From the NCBI GenBank assembly GCA_903835235.1, contig CAILMF010000070.1:1-64000 (forward strand): 64,000 nt of DNA, in the 5' to 3' direction. Source of the DNA: an uncultured Rhodospirillales bacterium (GTDB lineage: Bacteria > Pseudomonadota > Alphaproteobacteria > Acetobacterales > Acetobacteraceae). The translations under genes were made by a program, and so were the position numbers. The notes beneath the pieces are model-generated. The model was given only the letters and a program-made list of their open reading frames with translations, made no database searches and had not been told where the DNA came from. Shown here piece after piece: positions 1-8,736 of this stretch (the stretch's first letter is position 1; the number at the start of each line of letters is the position of its first letter).

Positions 1-175
1 AGGGCATGAAAAACCCGGCGCCATCGCTGGCGGCAAGGGCATGAAAAACCCGGCGCCATCGCTGGCGGCAGGGGCATGAAAAACCTGGCGCCATCGCTGG
101 CGGCAAGGGCATGAAAAACCCGGCGCCATCGCTGGCGGCAAGGGCATGAAAAACCCGGCGCCATCGCTGGCGCCG
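1..175. repeat. 35-bp tandem direct repeat, five copies, probably continuing upstream
   Basis: Units begin at 1, 36, 71, 106 and 141. Copies 1, 2 and 4 are identical, copy 3 has two substitutions, and copy 5 diverges from about position 173. Each unit carries an A-run following GGGCATG and a GC-rich half with a small 5-bp hairpin, CGCCA-TCGC-TGGCG. A 35-nt period is not a multiple of three, and the array sits downstream of the stop of the CsbD-like gene, so it is intergenic. There are no unique spacers, so it is not a CRISPR array. The window starts inside the array. Confidence 0.95.
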
Positions 176-202
176 GGGTTCATGGTCGGCCGCTGCGGCC
201 GG

Positions 203-391
203 TCAGCGCTTGGCGTCGGTGGCGTCGCGGACGGCATCCTTGGCGCCGCCGACGGCGTTCTGCACCTTGCCGGCGGCCTTCTCGGCGGCGCCGGAGGCCT
301 CGGTCTTGGCATCGCCCATGACTTTGCCGGCGACTTCCTTCACGGCACCCTTCACCTGGTGGGCGGTACCGGCAACACGATCCTTGTCCAT
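203..391 (-). CDS. CsbD-like stress-response protein
   Basis: This encodes a small (62 aa), Ala/Lys-rich, very hydrophilic protein. The N-terminal MDKDRVAGTAHQVKGAVKE stretch and the repeated KxxAGK pattern are typical of the CsbD family: short proteins, often induced by general stress or the envelope stress response, whose biochemical role is not established. The start at 391 is preferred over an in-frame start at 418 because AAGGGA lies about 10 nt upstream and the conserved family N-terminus begins there. It is a single gene between the tandem repeat array and the amino-acid binding protein gene. Family assignment is by sequence pattern only. Confidence 0.8.
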   Translation of the reverse strand: MDKDRVAGTAHQVKGAVKEVAGKVMGDAKTEASGAAEKAAGKVQNAVGGAKDAVRDATDAKR

Positions 392-478
392 GGCGTCTTT
401 TCCCTTGCAGGCCGGCACGCAATGCGCCGGCTTCGGGGGTTCAACGCCTGAGCGTGGCAGAAGGTTGCCCGGCGCGCC

Positions 479-1501
479 TCAACGGAAGGGGATGGCGTAC
501 ATCAGGCCGCCGTGGTTCCACAGCCCGTTCAGGCCGCGGGCCAGCTTCAGCGGGCTGCCCTGGCCGACATTGCGCTCGAAGATTTCGCCGTAATTGCCCA
601 CGGCGCGGATGGCGTGCAGCGCCCAGGCATTGTCCAGGCCGAGCGTCTTGCCGAACTCCCCGGTGGTACCCAGCAGGCGCTGGATGGTCGGGTTGGCACT
701 GCCCCCTTGGCCGGCGGCCTGGGCCTGGGCATTGGCTTGCGTGACGCCGTATTCCTCGGCCTCCACCAGGGCGTTGTGAATCCAGGCGATGGTGTTGGTC
801 CACTGCACGTCGCCATTGCGGGTGAAGGGGCCGAGCGGCTCCTTCGAGATGGTCTCCGGCAGCACCATGAAGGCGGCGGGGTCGCGGGCGCTGACCAGCG
901 CGCCGGCCAGCGCCGAGGCGTCCTGCGTCATGGCGTCGCAGCGGCCGGCGTAGAAGGCCTCGTACATCGTGTCGATGCGCTCGAACACGACCGGGCTGAA
1001 CTTCAGGTTCCGGCCGCGAAAAGTGTCGCCGAGGTTGAGTTCATGCGTGGTGCCCTGGGCCACGCAGATGGTGGCGCCATCCAGCCCCGCGACGTTGCGG
1101 ACATTGGCGTCCCGCCGCACGGCGAAGCCCTGGCCGTCGTAGAAGTTGACCGGGCCCTGGGCCAGGCCGAGGCCGGTGGCGCGGGAATAGGTCTGGGTGC
1201 TGTTGCGGAACAGCACGTCGATCTCACCGCCCTGCAGCGCGGTGAAGCGGGCCTGGGCGGTGAGGGGCACGAAGCGGACCTTGCTGGCATCGCCCAGCAC
1301 GGCAGCGGCGACGGCGCGGCAGTAGTCCACGTCCAGCCCGCGGTATTCGCCGCGTGAATCCGGGGCGGAGAAGCCGGCGAAACCTTGGGAGACGCCGCAG
1401 ATCAGCGTGCCGCGCGCCTTGACGGCGGCCAAGGTCTGCTGGGCGCTGGCCGGGGCGGCCAGGGCAAAGGCCGCGATGGCAACAAGTAAAAGGCGTTTCA
1501 T
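479..1501 (-). CDS. Amino-acid ABC transporter periplasmic binding protein (AapJ-like)
   Basis: This is a 340-aa secreted solute-binding protein. An N-terminal signal peptide (MKRLLLVAIAAFALAAPASA, then Q) is followed by the family 3 signature LAAVKARGTLICGVSQGFAGF and a ligand-pocket region with GLDVDYCRAVAAAVLGD. Length and overall pattern match AapJ/BztA-type receptors for general L-amino acids. It lies 65 nt downstream of a class III aminotransferase on the same strand, so the two may be co-transcribed and act on the same amino compound. No permease or ATPase gene is present nearby, so it must work with components encoded elsewhere. The start was chosen at the signal peptide; the reading frame stays open much further upstream, inside the aminotransferase gene. 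Confidence 0.88.
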   Translation of the reverse strand: MKRLLLVAIAAFALAAPASAQQTLAAVKARGTLICGVSQGFAGFSAPDSRGEYRGLDVDYCRAVAAAVLGDASKVRFVPLTAQARFTALQGGEIDVLFRNSTQTYSRATGLGLAQGPVNFYDGQGFAVRRDANVRNVAGLDGATICVAQGTTHELNLGDTFRGRNLKFSPVVFERIDTMYEAFYAGRCDAMTQDASALAGALVSARDPAAFMVLPETISKEPLGPFTRNGDVQWTNTIAWIHNALVEAEEYGVTQANAQAQAAGQGGSANPTIQRLLGTTGEFGKTLGLDNAWALHAIRAVGNYGEIFERNVGQGSPLKLARGLNGLWNHGGLMYAIPFR

Positions 1502-1566
1502 GCTTGGCGTCTCCGTTGAGGCTGCCCTGCCGCGGCGATTGTCGCCGGCCGGGGACAAGCTGGGTG

Positions 1567-2898
1567 CTAGATGCTGGCCAGCGCCGCTTCGACGGCGTCG
1601 CCGAAGCGGTCCACGATGGTGCCGATCTGCTCGGGCGTGACGATGTAGGGCGGCGCCAGGATGGCGTGGTCGCCCTGCACGCCGTCGATGGTGCCGCCCA
1701 TGGGGTAGCAGGCCAGGCCGCGCTTGAAGGCTTCCTGCTTGACCCGGTCGTTCAGCTTCAGCCCGGGGGCGAAGACCTGCTTGGTCCCGCGGTCCTGGAC
1801 GAACTCCACCGCCCAGAACAGGCCGCGGCCGCGGATATCGCCGACATGCGCCTGGTTGCCGAAGCGCTCGGTCAGGCGTTGTTCCAGCCGGGCGCCCATG
1901 GCCTGGACATTGGCCAGCAGGTTTTCCTCGCGCATCACCTGCTGCACCGCCACGGCGGCGGCGCAGGCGACGGGGTGCGCCTGGTAGGTGTGGCCATGCA
2001 TGAAGGCGCCGGAGCCGGCGGCCAGCCCCTCGATGACGCGGCCACTCACAAGAATGCCGCCGATGGGCTGGTAGCCGCCACCAAGGCCCTTGGCGACGAT
2101 CTGGATATCGGGCGCGATGCCCTCGGCTTCCCAGGCGTGCAGCGTGCCGCAGCGGCCGACGCCGGACATCACCTCGTCCAGGATCAGCAGGGCGCCGTGG
2201 CGGTCGCAGATCTCGCGCACCGCGCGGAAGTAGCCGGGCAGGGCGGTGACGCAGCCCAGCGTGGCGCCGACCACGGTTTCCGCGATGAAGGCGATGACGT
2301 TGGCAGGACCGAGGCGCTGGAACTCCGCTTCCAGCTCGGCGGCCAGCCTGGCCACGTAGTCCGCGTCGGTCTCGTCGTCGCGGCGGTCCCGGTAGGGGTA
2401 ACAAGGAGAAACGTGGCTGAAGGCGTCCGACAGGATGGGCGCATAGGGCGCCTTGCGCATGGCGTTGCCGCCGGCGGCCAGGGCGCCCAGCGTGTTGCCA
2501 TGGTAGCTCTGGCGCCGGGCAATGAACTTGGTGCGTTGCTTCTGCCCGGTCTCATAAAAATACTGGCGGGCCATCTTCAGCGCGGCCTCGTTGCCCTCGG
2601 AGCCGGAGGAGCAGAAATACGCATGGGTCAGGCCGCCGGGGCTGTGGCCGACCATCATGTCGGCCAGTTGCTCGGCGCTGTCGCAGCTGAAGAACCCAGT
2701 GTGAGCGTAGCAGAGCTGGTCCACCTGGGCCTTGATCGCCTCGATGACGCGGGGGTGGCCATGGCCCAGGCAGGCCACCGCGGCGCCGCCGGAGCCGTCG
2801 ATGATCTCGCGCCCGGTTTCGTCGTAGAGGTAGATGCCCTGGCCACGGACGGCGCGCGGCGGCGTGCTGCGCAGGCTGCGATGGACGACGTGGCTCAT
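1567..2898 (-). CDS. Class III PLP-dependent aminotransferase
   Basis: This is a 443-aa fold-type I aminotransferase of the omega-amino acid / BioA group. Visible landmarks are the SGSEGNEAALKMAR phosphate-binding region (about residues 98-111), SYHGNTLGAL (131-140), LLILDEVMSG with the cofactor-contacting Asp near 241, and IVAKGLGGGYQPIG with the Schiff-base Lys near 270. Such enzymes transfer the amino group of omega-amino acids, diamines or similar donors to 2-oxo acids; the substrate cannot be read from sequence. The start codon overlaps the stop of the small upstream ORF in an ATGA arrangement. The amino-acid binding protein gene downstream suggests amino-compound catabolism. Confidence 0.88.
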   Translation of the reverse strand: MSHVVHRSLRSTPPRAVRGQGIYLYDETGREIIDGSGGAAVACLGHGHPRVIEAIKAQVDQLCYAHTGFFSCDSAEQLADMMVGHSPGGLTHAYFCSSGSEGNEAALKMARQYFYETGQKQRTKFIARRQSYHGNTLGALAAGGNAMRKAPYAPILSDAFSHVSPCYPYRDRRDDETDADYVARLAAELEAEFQRLGPANVIAFIAETVVGATLGCVTALPGYFRAVREICDRHGALLILDEVMSGVGRCGTLHAWEAEGIAPDIQIVAKGLGGGYQPIGGILVSGRVIEGLAAGSGAFMHGHTYQAHPVACAAAVAVQQVMREENLLANVQAMGARLEQRLTERFGNQAHVGDIRGRGLFWAVEFVQDRGTKQVFAPGLKLNDRVKQEAFKRGLACYPMGGTIDGVQGDHAILAPPYIVTPEQIGTIVDRFGDAVEAALASI

Positions 2899-3164
2899 GC
2901 GGCTTCGGGCTCCGGCAGATCGGCGGCGCGTTGCGCCAGCCTGGATTCGGGTTCGCGCAGGCGGCTGCGGGCGGGCTTGCCACCCAGGGTGAGGACGGTG
3001 GCGGCCAGGCGGGGGAAACAGGCCGGCGTGGCGGTGCCGAAGCCCGGCGGGTAGGTGGCGCCGGCGACAAGGGGCGCGGCCGGGCTGCCGGCCGGCACCA
3101 CGGTGGCCGCCCCAGCTTCCCGCGCGGCGGCAAGTCGGGCAGCGCGGAGCCGGTCGGCGAGCAT
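2895..3164 (-). CDS. Small hypothetical protein, overlapping the aminotransferase start
   Basis: This 89-aa ORF is rich in Ala, Pro and Arg. I do not recognise it. The N-terminal part (MLADRLRAARLAAAREAG) could form a helix, the middle (GATYPPGFGTATPACFPRL) is Gly/Pro-rich, and the C-terminus is charged. There is no convincing Shine-Dalgarno sequence. The argument for it is its ATGA overlap with the aminotransferase start, which is the usual geometry of translational coupling. The argument against is its composition, which resembles chance translation of GC-rich DNA. It may also be the remnant of a larger gene. Confidence 0.35.
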   Translation of the reverse strand: MLADRLRAARLAAAREAGAATVVPAGSPAAPLVAGATYPPGFGTATPACFPRLAATVLTLGGKPARSRLREPESRLAQRAADLPEPEAA

Positions 3165-3207
3165 GAGGCAACTGTTCCACGCGCTGCCAGGGCACGCAAC
3201 GGCTGTT

Positions 3208-3690
3208 TCAGTCCGGCGCCTTGTCCGGCGTTTCGACGCCGCAGCCGATCAGCAGCGCCAGCTTCTGCGCGTGTTCCTCCAGCCCCGGCACGCTGGTGGC
3301 GATGGTGCCGACCGGGACGCGCTGGCCACCGACCAGGCGCAGCTCGATCATCGGCGGCGAGGCCAGCGGGGCACGCCACTGCGGCATCAGCACCACGGCC
3401 TCGATATCGGCCAGGGCCCAGGACCAGGAGCCCCCATCCCGCTCCAGCCCCAGGCTGAGGCGGCAGAGATGGAGCCGGCCGCTGGCCTGGTCCACCCAGA
3501 TGCGGCTGCCGAGGAAGGCGACCAGGTGCCACAGCCCCATCGCCAGCAGGACGCAGCCGAGCAGAACCCCGCCCCAGTTGGTCTGGGGGTGCCAGGGCGC
3601 CCATTCGGTCGCTTGGTGCATCACGACCGGCGCCAGCCCGAAGCAGAGCGCCAGGCGGCACAGCACGGGCAACCAGGGGTCGCAGCGCAT
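3208..3690 (-). CDS. Small inner-membrane protein, paralogue of the adjacent frameshifted gene
   Basis: This 160-aa protein of unknown function has two predicted membrane segments in its N-terminal half (about residues 4-24 and 40-62), followed by a soluble C-terminal half. That half contains a strand-rich stretch (SGRLHLCRLSLGLERDGGSW) and the motif VPVGTIATSVPGLEEHAQKLA. The start is set at MRCDPW because the neighbouring paralogue has RRCDSA at the same place. Alignment with the gene at 3732-4219 shows shared RCD near the N-terminus, GLW-N/H-L..FL in the second helix and a (V/I)PVGT motif near the C-terminus. The pair therefore arose by tandem duplication. Confidence 0.7.
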   Translation of the reverse strand: MRCDPWLPVLCRLALCFGLAPVVMHQATEWAPWHPQTNWGGVLLGCVLLAMGLWHLVAFLGSRIWVDQASGRLHLCRLSLGLERDGGSWSWALADIEAVVLMPQWRAPLASPPMIELRLVGGQRVPVGTIATSVPGLEEHAQKLALLIGCGVETPDKAPD

Positions 3691-3731
3691 GGCCGGCGGT
3701 GCGGCTGCGATGTTGTCTGGCCCGGGCGGCA

Positions 3732-4219
3732 CTATTCGCTGGCCGGGCGCGGTGCGGCGAAATGCACCGACGTGCCAAGGAAGCTGGCGAGGTCGAAGGC
3801 CTGGTCCTCCACCCCCAGATGCGTCTTGAAGGTGCCGACGGGAATGTAGCGCCCGTCGGTCAGTTCCAGTTCCAGCCGCAACGGCTTCATCAGCCTGGTC
3901 TGCCGCGGCACCACGGCGACGGCGGCGATCTCGCTGCGGTCGCCGGCCCATTCGTCCTCGCCCCACAGGAAGGGGCTGCGGCTGAGTTCGACCAGGCCGG
4001 TGGCGGGGTCCAGGCTGATGCTGCTGAACAGGAAATTGGCCAGGTTCCACAGCCCCAGCCGATGACCAGCCCGCCGCCGATCACCTGGCGCCAGCGGTAG
4101 TCCCCGGTAACTTCCAGCTGCGCCAGGCCGTAGTGCAGGAAGAAGCCGCCGAGCGCGATGATGCCGAAGGCGCGGCCGAGTGCCAGCAGGGCGGAATCGC
4201 AGCGTCGGGTCTGCTTCAT
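3732..4219 (-). pseudogene. Frameshifted paralogue of the small membrane protein
   Basis: Translation from 4219 gives a membrane-protein N-terminus (MKQTRRCDSALLALGRAFG) that aligns with the paralogue up to GLVIGW and then runs into a nonsense frame. The continuation (GLWNLANFLFSSISLDPATG, ending near VHFAAPRPASE) is in another frame and is open to the stop at 3732. The switch lies at a run of four C on the plus strand, 4053-4056. One additional base there would restore a protein of about 162 aa, the same size as the paralogue. Either this is a true frameshift mutation, a homopolymer sequencing error, or less likely a programmed slip. Downstream codon use still looks protein-like, so the lesion is recent or artefactual. 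Confidence 0.8.
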
Positions 4220-4241
4220 GACGCCGCCAGCATGAACCCGG

Positions 4242-5489
4242 CTACGGCGCGGTCAAGACCCCCACGGTTGCCCCGGCCAGGCAACAGGCAATGCTGGCGG
4301 CGACCAGGCTGGGCAGGCCGAGCGAGATGATCTCCCGCCGGCGGTCCGGGCACATGGCCGCCATGCCCGTCACCATGATGCCGACCGAGCCAAGGTTGGT
4401 GAAGCCGCAGAGCGCATAGGTCAGGATGACGCGGGAGCGCTCCGACAGGTCGGCGCCGTTGCTGGCGGCCAGTTGCAGGTAGCTGACGAACTCGTTGATG
4501 ACGACCTTGATGCCGAGCGATTGCGCGACAGTGGCGCATTCCGCGGCCGGGATGCCCATGGCCCAGGCCAGCGGCCAGAAGGCCCAGCCGGCCAGGGTCT
4601 GCAAGGTCAGGCCGGTGAGTGGTTCCAGCATCGCGTTGATGAGCGCGACCAACGCCACGAAGACGATCAGCGAGGCCATGATGCCCAGCAGCAGTTGCAA
4701 GCCATCCGCGGTGCCCTGGACGATGGCATCCATGGCGGAGGCGTAGAGCGGCGGCGCGGCCTCCTCGGTGATAGCGGCCGTGGCGGGGCGGGTTTCCGGG
4801 ATCATCAGCAGCGCGGCGAGCACCGAGGCCGGGGCGGCGATGAAGCTGGCGACCAGCAACTGGCCGGCGGCGTCCGGCACCACGCGGGAGATCATCTGCG
4901 CATAGACCACCAGCATGTTGCCGCTGATGGTGGCGAGGCCCGCGACCATGACGACGAACAGCTCCGCACGAGAAAGGCCGGCCAGCCAGGGGCGGATCAG
5001 CAGCGGTGCCTCCACCATGCCGACGAAGACGTTGGCGGCGACCGAGAGGTTGCAGGCGCCGGAGAGGCCGAACAGGCGGGACAGGCCGCGCGCCAGCACC
5101 GCCACCACCACCGGCAGCACCCGCCAGTGGTACAGCAGCGCCGACAGCGCGCCGACCACCAGCACCAGCGGCAGCGCCTGGAAGAACAGGATGAAGCTGC
5201 CGCCAGGCGTGGTTTCGGCGAAGGGCAGCGGGCCGCCACCGAGATAGCCGAAGACGAGCGTGGTGCCCTGGCGGGTGGCGGCGGCCAGCGTATCTACCGC
5301 ATCCCCGATGCGGGCGAAGCCGGCGCGCAGCAGCGGTATGTGCAGCAACGCCGCGGCGACGGCCACCATGCTGCCGAGGCCAGCCACGACGACCCGCGCC
5401 CGCACGCCGCGCCGGAAGCCGCCCAGCGCCCAGGCCAGCGCGCAGAGCAGCGGCAGGCCGAGGGCGGATTGCAGTTGCAGCAGGCTCAT
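4242..5489 (-). CDS. Concentrative nucleoside transporter (CNT/NupC family)
   Basis: This 415-aa polytopic inner-membrane protein is of the usual CNT length. Family landmarks are the gate-domain region GACNLSVAANVFVGMVEAPL, the GGSFIL segment, the second repeat GIKVVINEFVSYLQL with the conserved NEF, and LTYALCGFTNLGSVGI near the C-terminus. The family imports nucleosides by symport with protons or sodium. Its start overlaps the stop of rmuC by an ATGA junction, so the two are probably translated from one message. Which nucleosides it prefers cannot be read from the sequence. Confidence 0.9.
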   Translation of the reverse strand: MSLLQLQSALGLPLLCALAWALGGFRRGVRARVVVAGLGSMVAVAAALLHIPLLRAGFARIGDAVDTLAAATRQGTTLVFGYLGGGPLPFAETTPGGSFILFFQALPLVLVVGALSALLYHWRVLPVVVAVLARGLSRLFGLSGACNLSVAANVFVGMVEAPLLIRPWLAGLSRAELFVVMVAGLATISGNMLVVYAQMISRVVPDAAGQLLVASFIAAPASVLAALLMIPETRPATAAITEEAAPPLYASAMDAIVQGTADGLQLLLGIMASLIVFVALVALINAMLEPLTGLTLQTLAGWAFWPLAWAMGIPAAECATVAQSLGIKVVINEFVSYLQLAASNGADLSERSRVILTYALCGFTNLGSVGIMVTGMAAMCPDRRREIISLGLPSLVAASIACCLAGATVGVLTAP

Positions 5490-6451
5490 GGCGCGTCCTC
5501 GACATCCAGGCTGTCCACGCGGGCGCCGGCCTTGACGATTTTTTCCGTCGTGATCTCGATGTCGCGCAGGTCTTCCTGCGCGCTGGCGAAGTGGCTGCGC
5601 AGCTTCTTCACCCGGTCGTCCAGGCGTTTCACTTCCGCCACCAGCTTGCTGGTCTCTGCCTTGATCCGCCCGGCTTCGGCGCGGATGCGGACATCCTTCA
5701 GCAGCGCCCGCATGGTGCCGAGCACGGCCCAGAGGGTGCTGGGGGAGACGATGTAGACGCCGCGGCGTGCGGCCTCGGCCACGACGTTCGGGTGGCTGGC
5801 GTGGAGTTCGGCGAAGATCGCCTCGGAGGGCACGAAGATCAGCGCGCCATCGGCGGTCTCCCCGGGCAGGATGTAGCGCTCGGCCACGTCCCGCACATGC
5901 TTCTGCACATCGGTGGCGAATTGGCGGGCGGCGGCGGTGCGGGCGGCGTCATCCGGCGCGGCATGCAGGCTGCGAAAGGCTTCCAGCGGGAATTTGCTGT
6001 CCACCACGATGGGGCCGGGCGGGTGCGGCAGGCGAATCAGGCAATCCGCGCGCTTCCCGTTGGACAGCACGTGTTGCAAGGCGAAGCCGGCTTCCGGCAG
6101 GCGGTCGCGCACCAGGTCTTCCAACTGGGTCTCGCCGAAGGCGCCGCGGGCCTGCTTGTTGCCGAGGATGGCGGCCAGCGAATGCACCTGGCTGCCGAGC
6201 GCTTCCATATTGGCGCGGGCGGCGTCGATGACGGCCAGGCGCGCCTGGATGTCCTGCGCGCTGCGGGAGACGCGGTCCGACTGGCCGGACAGCGCCTCGC
6301 CCAGCGCGCGGGTCTGGTCCAGCATCAGCGCGGTGACCTGCTGCGCCAGTTTCTCGGTGCCGCCGCTGGCGGGGGCGCGCAGCAGCAGCACCGCCAGCAC
6401 CACCGCCAGCAGCACCAGCACCAGGATCAGCAGCGCGGCTTCCTGCGACAT
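5486..6451 (-). CDS. rmuC: DNA recombination protein RmuC
   Basis: This 321-aa protein has an N-terminal membrane anchor (about residues 6-26), a helical coiled-coil-prone region (about 30-95), and then the RmuC nuclease-like core: GAFGETQLEDLV, ADCLIRLP, GPIVVDSKFPLEAF, ALIFVPSEAIFAEL and YIVSPSTLWAVLGTMR. These are hallmark segments of RmuC, which limits inversions at short inverted repeats and has a PD-(D/E)XK-like fold. It is somewhat shorter than E. coli RmuC because the N-terminal coiled coil is reduced, which is common in alphaproteobacteria. It is the first gene of a two-gene unit with the nucleoside transporter. Confidence 0.9.
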   Translation of the reverse strand: MSQEAALLILVLVLLAVVLAVLLLRAPASGGTEKLAQQVTALMLDQTRALGEALSGQSDRVSRSAQDIQARLAVIDAARANMEALGSQVHSLAAILGNKQARGAFGETQLEDLVRDRLPEAGFALQHVLSNGKRADCLIRLPHPPGPIVVDSKFPLEAFRSLHAAPDDAARTAAARQFATDVQKHVRDVAERYILPGETADGALIFVPSEAIFAELHASHPNVVAEAARRGVYIVSPSTLWAVLGTMRALLKDVRIRAEAGRIKAETSKLVAEVKRLDDRVKKLRSHFASAQEDLRDIEITTEKIVKAGARVDSLDVEDAP

Positions 6452-6629
6452 GGGATGGCCTTCGATTCGGAAGGGCCATCATGCGGGAAGTGCCGCGGAA
6501 TGGCGACGCGCACGCCAAGGCCATGCCGGCGCCTTCGGGCGGGTTGGCTCTCGGCGGCGAAGAAAATTGGATTTTGCATTCAATATTCTTGATTCTGTGG
6601 TTCTATCGGAAACCTCGAAGGCGTTCCGC

Positions 6630-7016
6630 ATGCCCACAGAAATTCGCCATATCCTGTTCACCTCGGGCGAGGTGGTCGAGGCGGCGGCGCTGTTCAGTCA
6701 GCAGCGCGGGCAACCGCTCCCGAGCGGCACCGTCACCGAAGCGGCGCCGTTGGAAACGGTTGCCGGCGACGCCATAGGTTTCCGCATTTCGGTCGAACTG
6801 GACCGGCCCGAGGGGAAGGAAAAGGATACTCGTGTCCGCAGCTTTGAGTTCGTTGGCGCGGACCTGGCGGCGATCCTGATCATGTACTGCAAGCGCCGGA
6901 ATATCCCGATGCCGATGAAGGGAGCCAAGTCGCTTCAGCGCTTCGGATCCAAGATTGGTCTGATCGTTTCCATGAACAGCGGCGGCGACGAGGTTCTGGA
7001 ACGGACCAAGCCGTGA
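6630..7016 (+). CDS. Conserved hypothetical protein
   Basis: This 128-aa soluble protein has no signal peptide or membrane segment. GAAGG stands about 9 nt before the ATG at 6630; the frame is open further upstream but that part is antisense to rmuC. The sequence is balanced in composition, unlike chance GC-rich ORFs. It has an N-terminal strand-turn-helix (EIRHILFTSGEVVEAAALFS), a middle acidic strand region (IGFRISVELDRPEGKE) and a basic C-terminal part (MYCKRRNIPMPMKGAKSLQR). I do not recognise the family with confidence. It is transcribed divergently from rmuC and convergently with purH. Confidence 0.65.
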   Translation: MPTEIRHILFTSGEVVEAAALFSQQRGQPLPSGTVTEAAPLETVAGDAIGFRISVELDRPEGKEKDTRVRSFEFVGADLAAILIMYCKRRNIPMPMKGAKSLQRFGSKIGLIVSMNSGGDEVLERTKP

Positions 7017-7030
7017 CAGGCTGAGCGGCG

Positions 7031-7054
7031 CGGCGCGGCGACATGGCCGCGCCG
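7031..7054. terminator. GC-rich hairpin between convergent genes
   Basis: CGGCGCGGC (7031-7039) pairs perfectly with GCCGCGCCG (7046-7054) across a 6-nt loop. It sits between the stop codons of the hypothetical gene and purH, so it could end transcription from both sides. There is no U-tract on either strand, so intrinsic termination would be weak. Confidence 0.4.
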
Positions 7055-7069
7055 GCCGCTGGCGGCCCG

Positions 7070-8659
7070 TCAGTGCCGGAAGTGGCGCATGCCCGTGAAC
7101 ACCATGGCCAGCCCGGCGCGGTCGGCGGCGGCGATCACCTCGGCGTCGCGGATGCTGCCGCCCGGCTGGATTACCGCGGTGGCGCCGGCGGAGGCGGCGA
7201 TCTCCAGCCCATCCGCAAACGGGAAGAAGGCGTCGGAGGCGACGACGCTGCCCTCGGCCAGCGGCGCGGCCAGGCCGGCGGCGTCGGCGGCGGCCTTGGA
7301 CTTCCAGGCGGCGATGCGGCTGCTCTCGGCGCGGTTCATCTGGCCGGCGCCGATGCCGGTGGTGGCCAGGTTCTTCGCGTAGATGATGGCGTTGGATTTT
7401 ACATGTTTGCAGACGCGGAAGGCGAAGATCAGGTCGGCCATTTCCTGCGGCGTCGGCGCGCGTTGGGTCACCACCTTCAGCATGGCCTCCGTCACCTGGC
7501 CGGCGTCGCGGGATTGGGCCAGAAAGCCGCCGCCGACCGACTTGAAGGTCAGGCCGGGCGAGGCGGCATCCGGCAGGCCGCCGGTCAGCAGCAGGCGCAG
7601 ATTCTTCTTCCTGGCGAAGACGGCGCGGGCCGCGTCATCGGCGTCGGGCGCGATCACCACCTCGGTGAAGATGGCGGCGATCTTTTCGGCCGCCGCCGCG
7701 TCCAGCCGGCGGTTGGCGGCGACGATGCCGCCGAAGGCGCTGACGGGGTCGCACAGCAGGGCGCGGTCCCAGGCGGCGGCCAGCGTGTCGTCCAGCGCGA
7801 TGCCGCAGGGATTGGCGTGCTTGACGATGACGATGGCGGCGCGGTCGAACTCGGCGACGCATTCATAGGCCGCGTCGGTGTCGTTCAGGTTGTTGTAGGA
7901 CAGCTCCTTGCCCTGCACCTGCTGGGCGGTGGCGATGCCGGGGCGGGCGGTGCCATCGACGTAGAAGGCGGCCTGCTGGTGCGGGTTCTCGCCATAGCGC
8001 AGCCCCTGGCGCAGCGCGCCGGCGAAGCTGAGGCGCGGCGGGAAGGTTTCGCCCAGTTGCCCGGCGAACCACGACGAGATCGCGCTGTCATAGGCGGCGG
8101 TGCGGGCATAGGCCGCCGCCGCAAACTTCCGGCGCAGCGCCAGGGTGGTGCCGCCCTGGGCCTCGATCTCGGCTTGCACTTCCGCCAATTGCGCGGGTTC
8201 GGTCACCACCACCACGTCGTTGTGGTTCTTGGCGGCGCTGCGGATCATGGCGGGGCCGCCAATGTCGATATTCTCGATGCAGTCGTCGAAGGCGGCACCC
8301 TTCGCGACGGTCGCCTCGAAGGGGTAGAGGTTGACCATGACCAGGTCGATCGGCGCGATGCTGTGCTCCGCCATCTGCGCCTGGTGGTCGGCCAGGTCGC
8401 GCCGGCCGAGGATACCGCCATGCACCTGCGGCACCAGCGTCTTGACCCGGCCATCCAGGATTTCCGGGAAGCCGGTGTGGTCGGAGACGTCCTTCACCGG
8501 GATGCCGGCTTCGCGCAGCGCGCGGGCGGTGCCGCCGGTGGAGAGGATCTCCACCCCGCGGGCGGCCAGGAAGCGGCCGAATTCCAACAGGCCGGTCTTG
8601 TCCGAGACCGAGATCAGGGCGCGCCTGATGGGAGTAGCGTTGGGGGTGGTGGCGGACAT
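7070..8659 (-). CDS. purH: Bifunctional AICAR formyltransferase / IMP cyclohydrolase
   Basis: This 529-aa protein of full family length catalyses the last two steps of IMP synthesis. The N-terminal cyclohydrolase (MGS-like) domain, about residues 10-150, shows [50 protein letters not shown] and [17 protein letters not shown]. The C-terminal formyltransferase carries [23 protein letters not shown] and [24 protein letters not shown]. In many alphaproteobacteria purH follows rsmB, rpe and a heparinase II/III gene. Here it is the distal member of that set, separated from the heparinase gene by an acquired segment, and it has gained its own upstream region of almost 300 nt. Confidence 0.97.
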   Translation of the reverse strand: MSATTPNATPIRRALISVSDKTGLLEFGRFLAARGVEILSTGGTARALREAGIPVKDVSDHTGFPEILDGRVKTLVPQVHGGILGRRDLADHQAQMAEHSIAPIDLVMVNLYPFEATVAKGAAFDDCIENIDIGGPAMIRSAAKNHNDVVVVTEPAQLAEVQAEIEAQGGTTLALRRKFAAAAYARTAAYDSAISSWFAGQLGETFPPRLSFAGALRQGLRYGENPHQQAAFYVDGTARPGIATAQQVQGKELSYNNLNDTDAAYECVAEFDRAAIVIVKHANPCGIALDDTLAAAWDRALLCDPVSAFGGIVAANRRLDAAAAEKIAAIFTEVVIAPDADDAARAVFARKKNLRLLLTGGLPDAASPGLTFKSVGGGFLAQSRDAGQVTEAMLKVVTQRAPTPQEMADLIFAFRVCKHVKSNAIIYAKNLATTGIGAGQMNRAESSRIAAWKSKAAADAAGLAAPLAEGSVVASDAFFPFADGLEIAASAGATAVIQPGGSIRDAEVIAAADRAGLAMVFTGMRHFRH

Positions 8660-8685
8660 GGAGACAACTTTCGGTCTTGTTACGG

Positions 8686-8716
8686 GGCCCCAATCTCAGC
8701 GATGCGCACTGGGGCC
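8686..8716 (-). promoter_or_regulatory. Hairpin in the probable purH leader
   Basis: GGCCCCA (8686-8692) and TGGGGCC (8710-8716) are perfect 7-nt complements separated by 17 nt, about 30 nt upstream of the purH start codon. If transcription begins near 8730 the hairpin lies in the 5' untranslated region. No known riboswitch class is recognisable, and the function is speculative. Confidence 0.3.
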
Positions 8717-8736
8717 GCGCTTGTTTGATGGCGCCT

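Noticed and set aside
1-175. CRISPR array
   Set aside because: The repeats are directly adjacent with no unique spacers, and no cas genes are present.
146-593. Plus-strand ORFs over the left end (around 146-451 and 210-593)
   Set aside because: They are antisense to the CsbD-like gene and low-complexity; the minus-strand genes have recognisable family signatures and ribosome-binding sites.
1504-3054. 516-codon plus-strand ORF opposite the aminotransferase
   Set aside because: It is the mirror frame of a clear class III aminotransferase; such long antisense ORFs are expected in GC-rich DNA.
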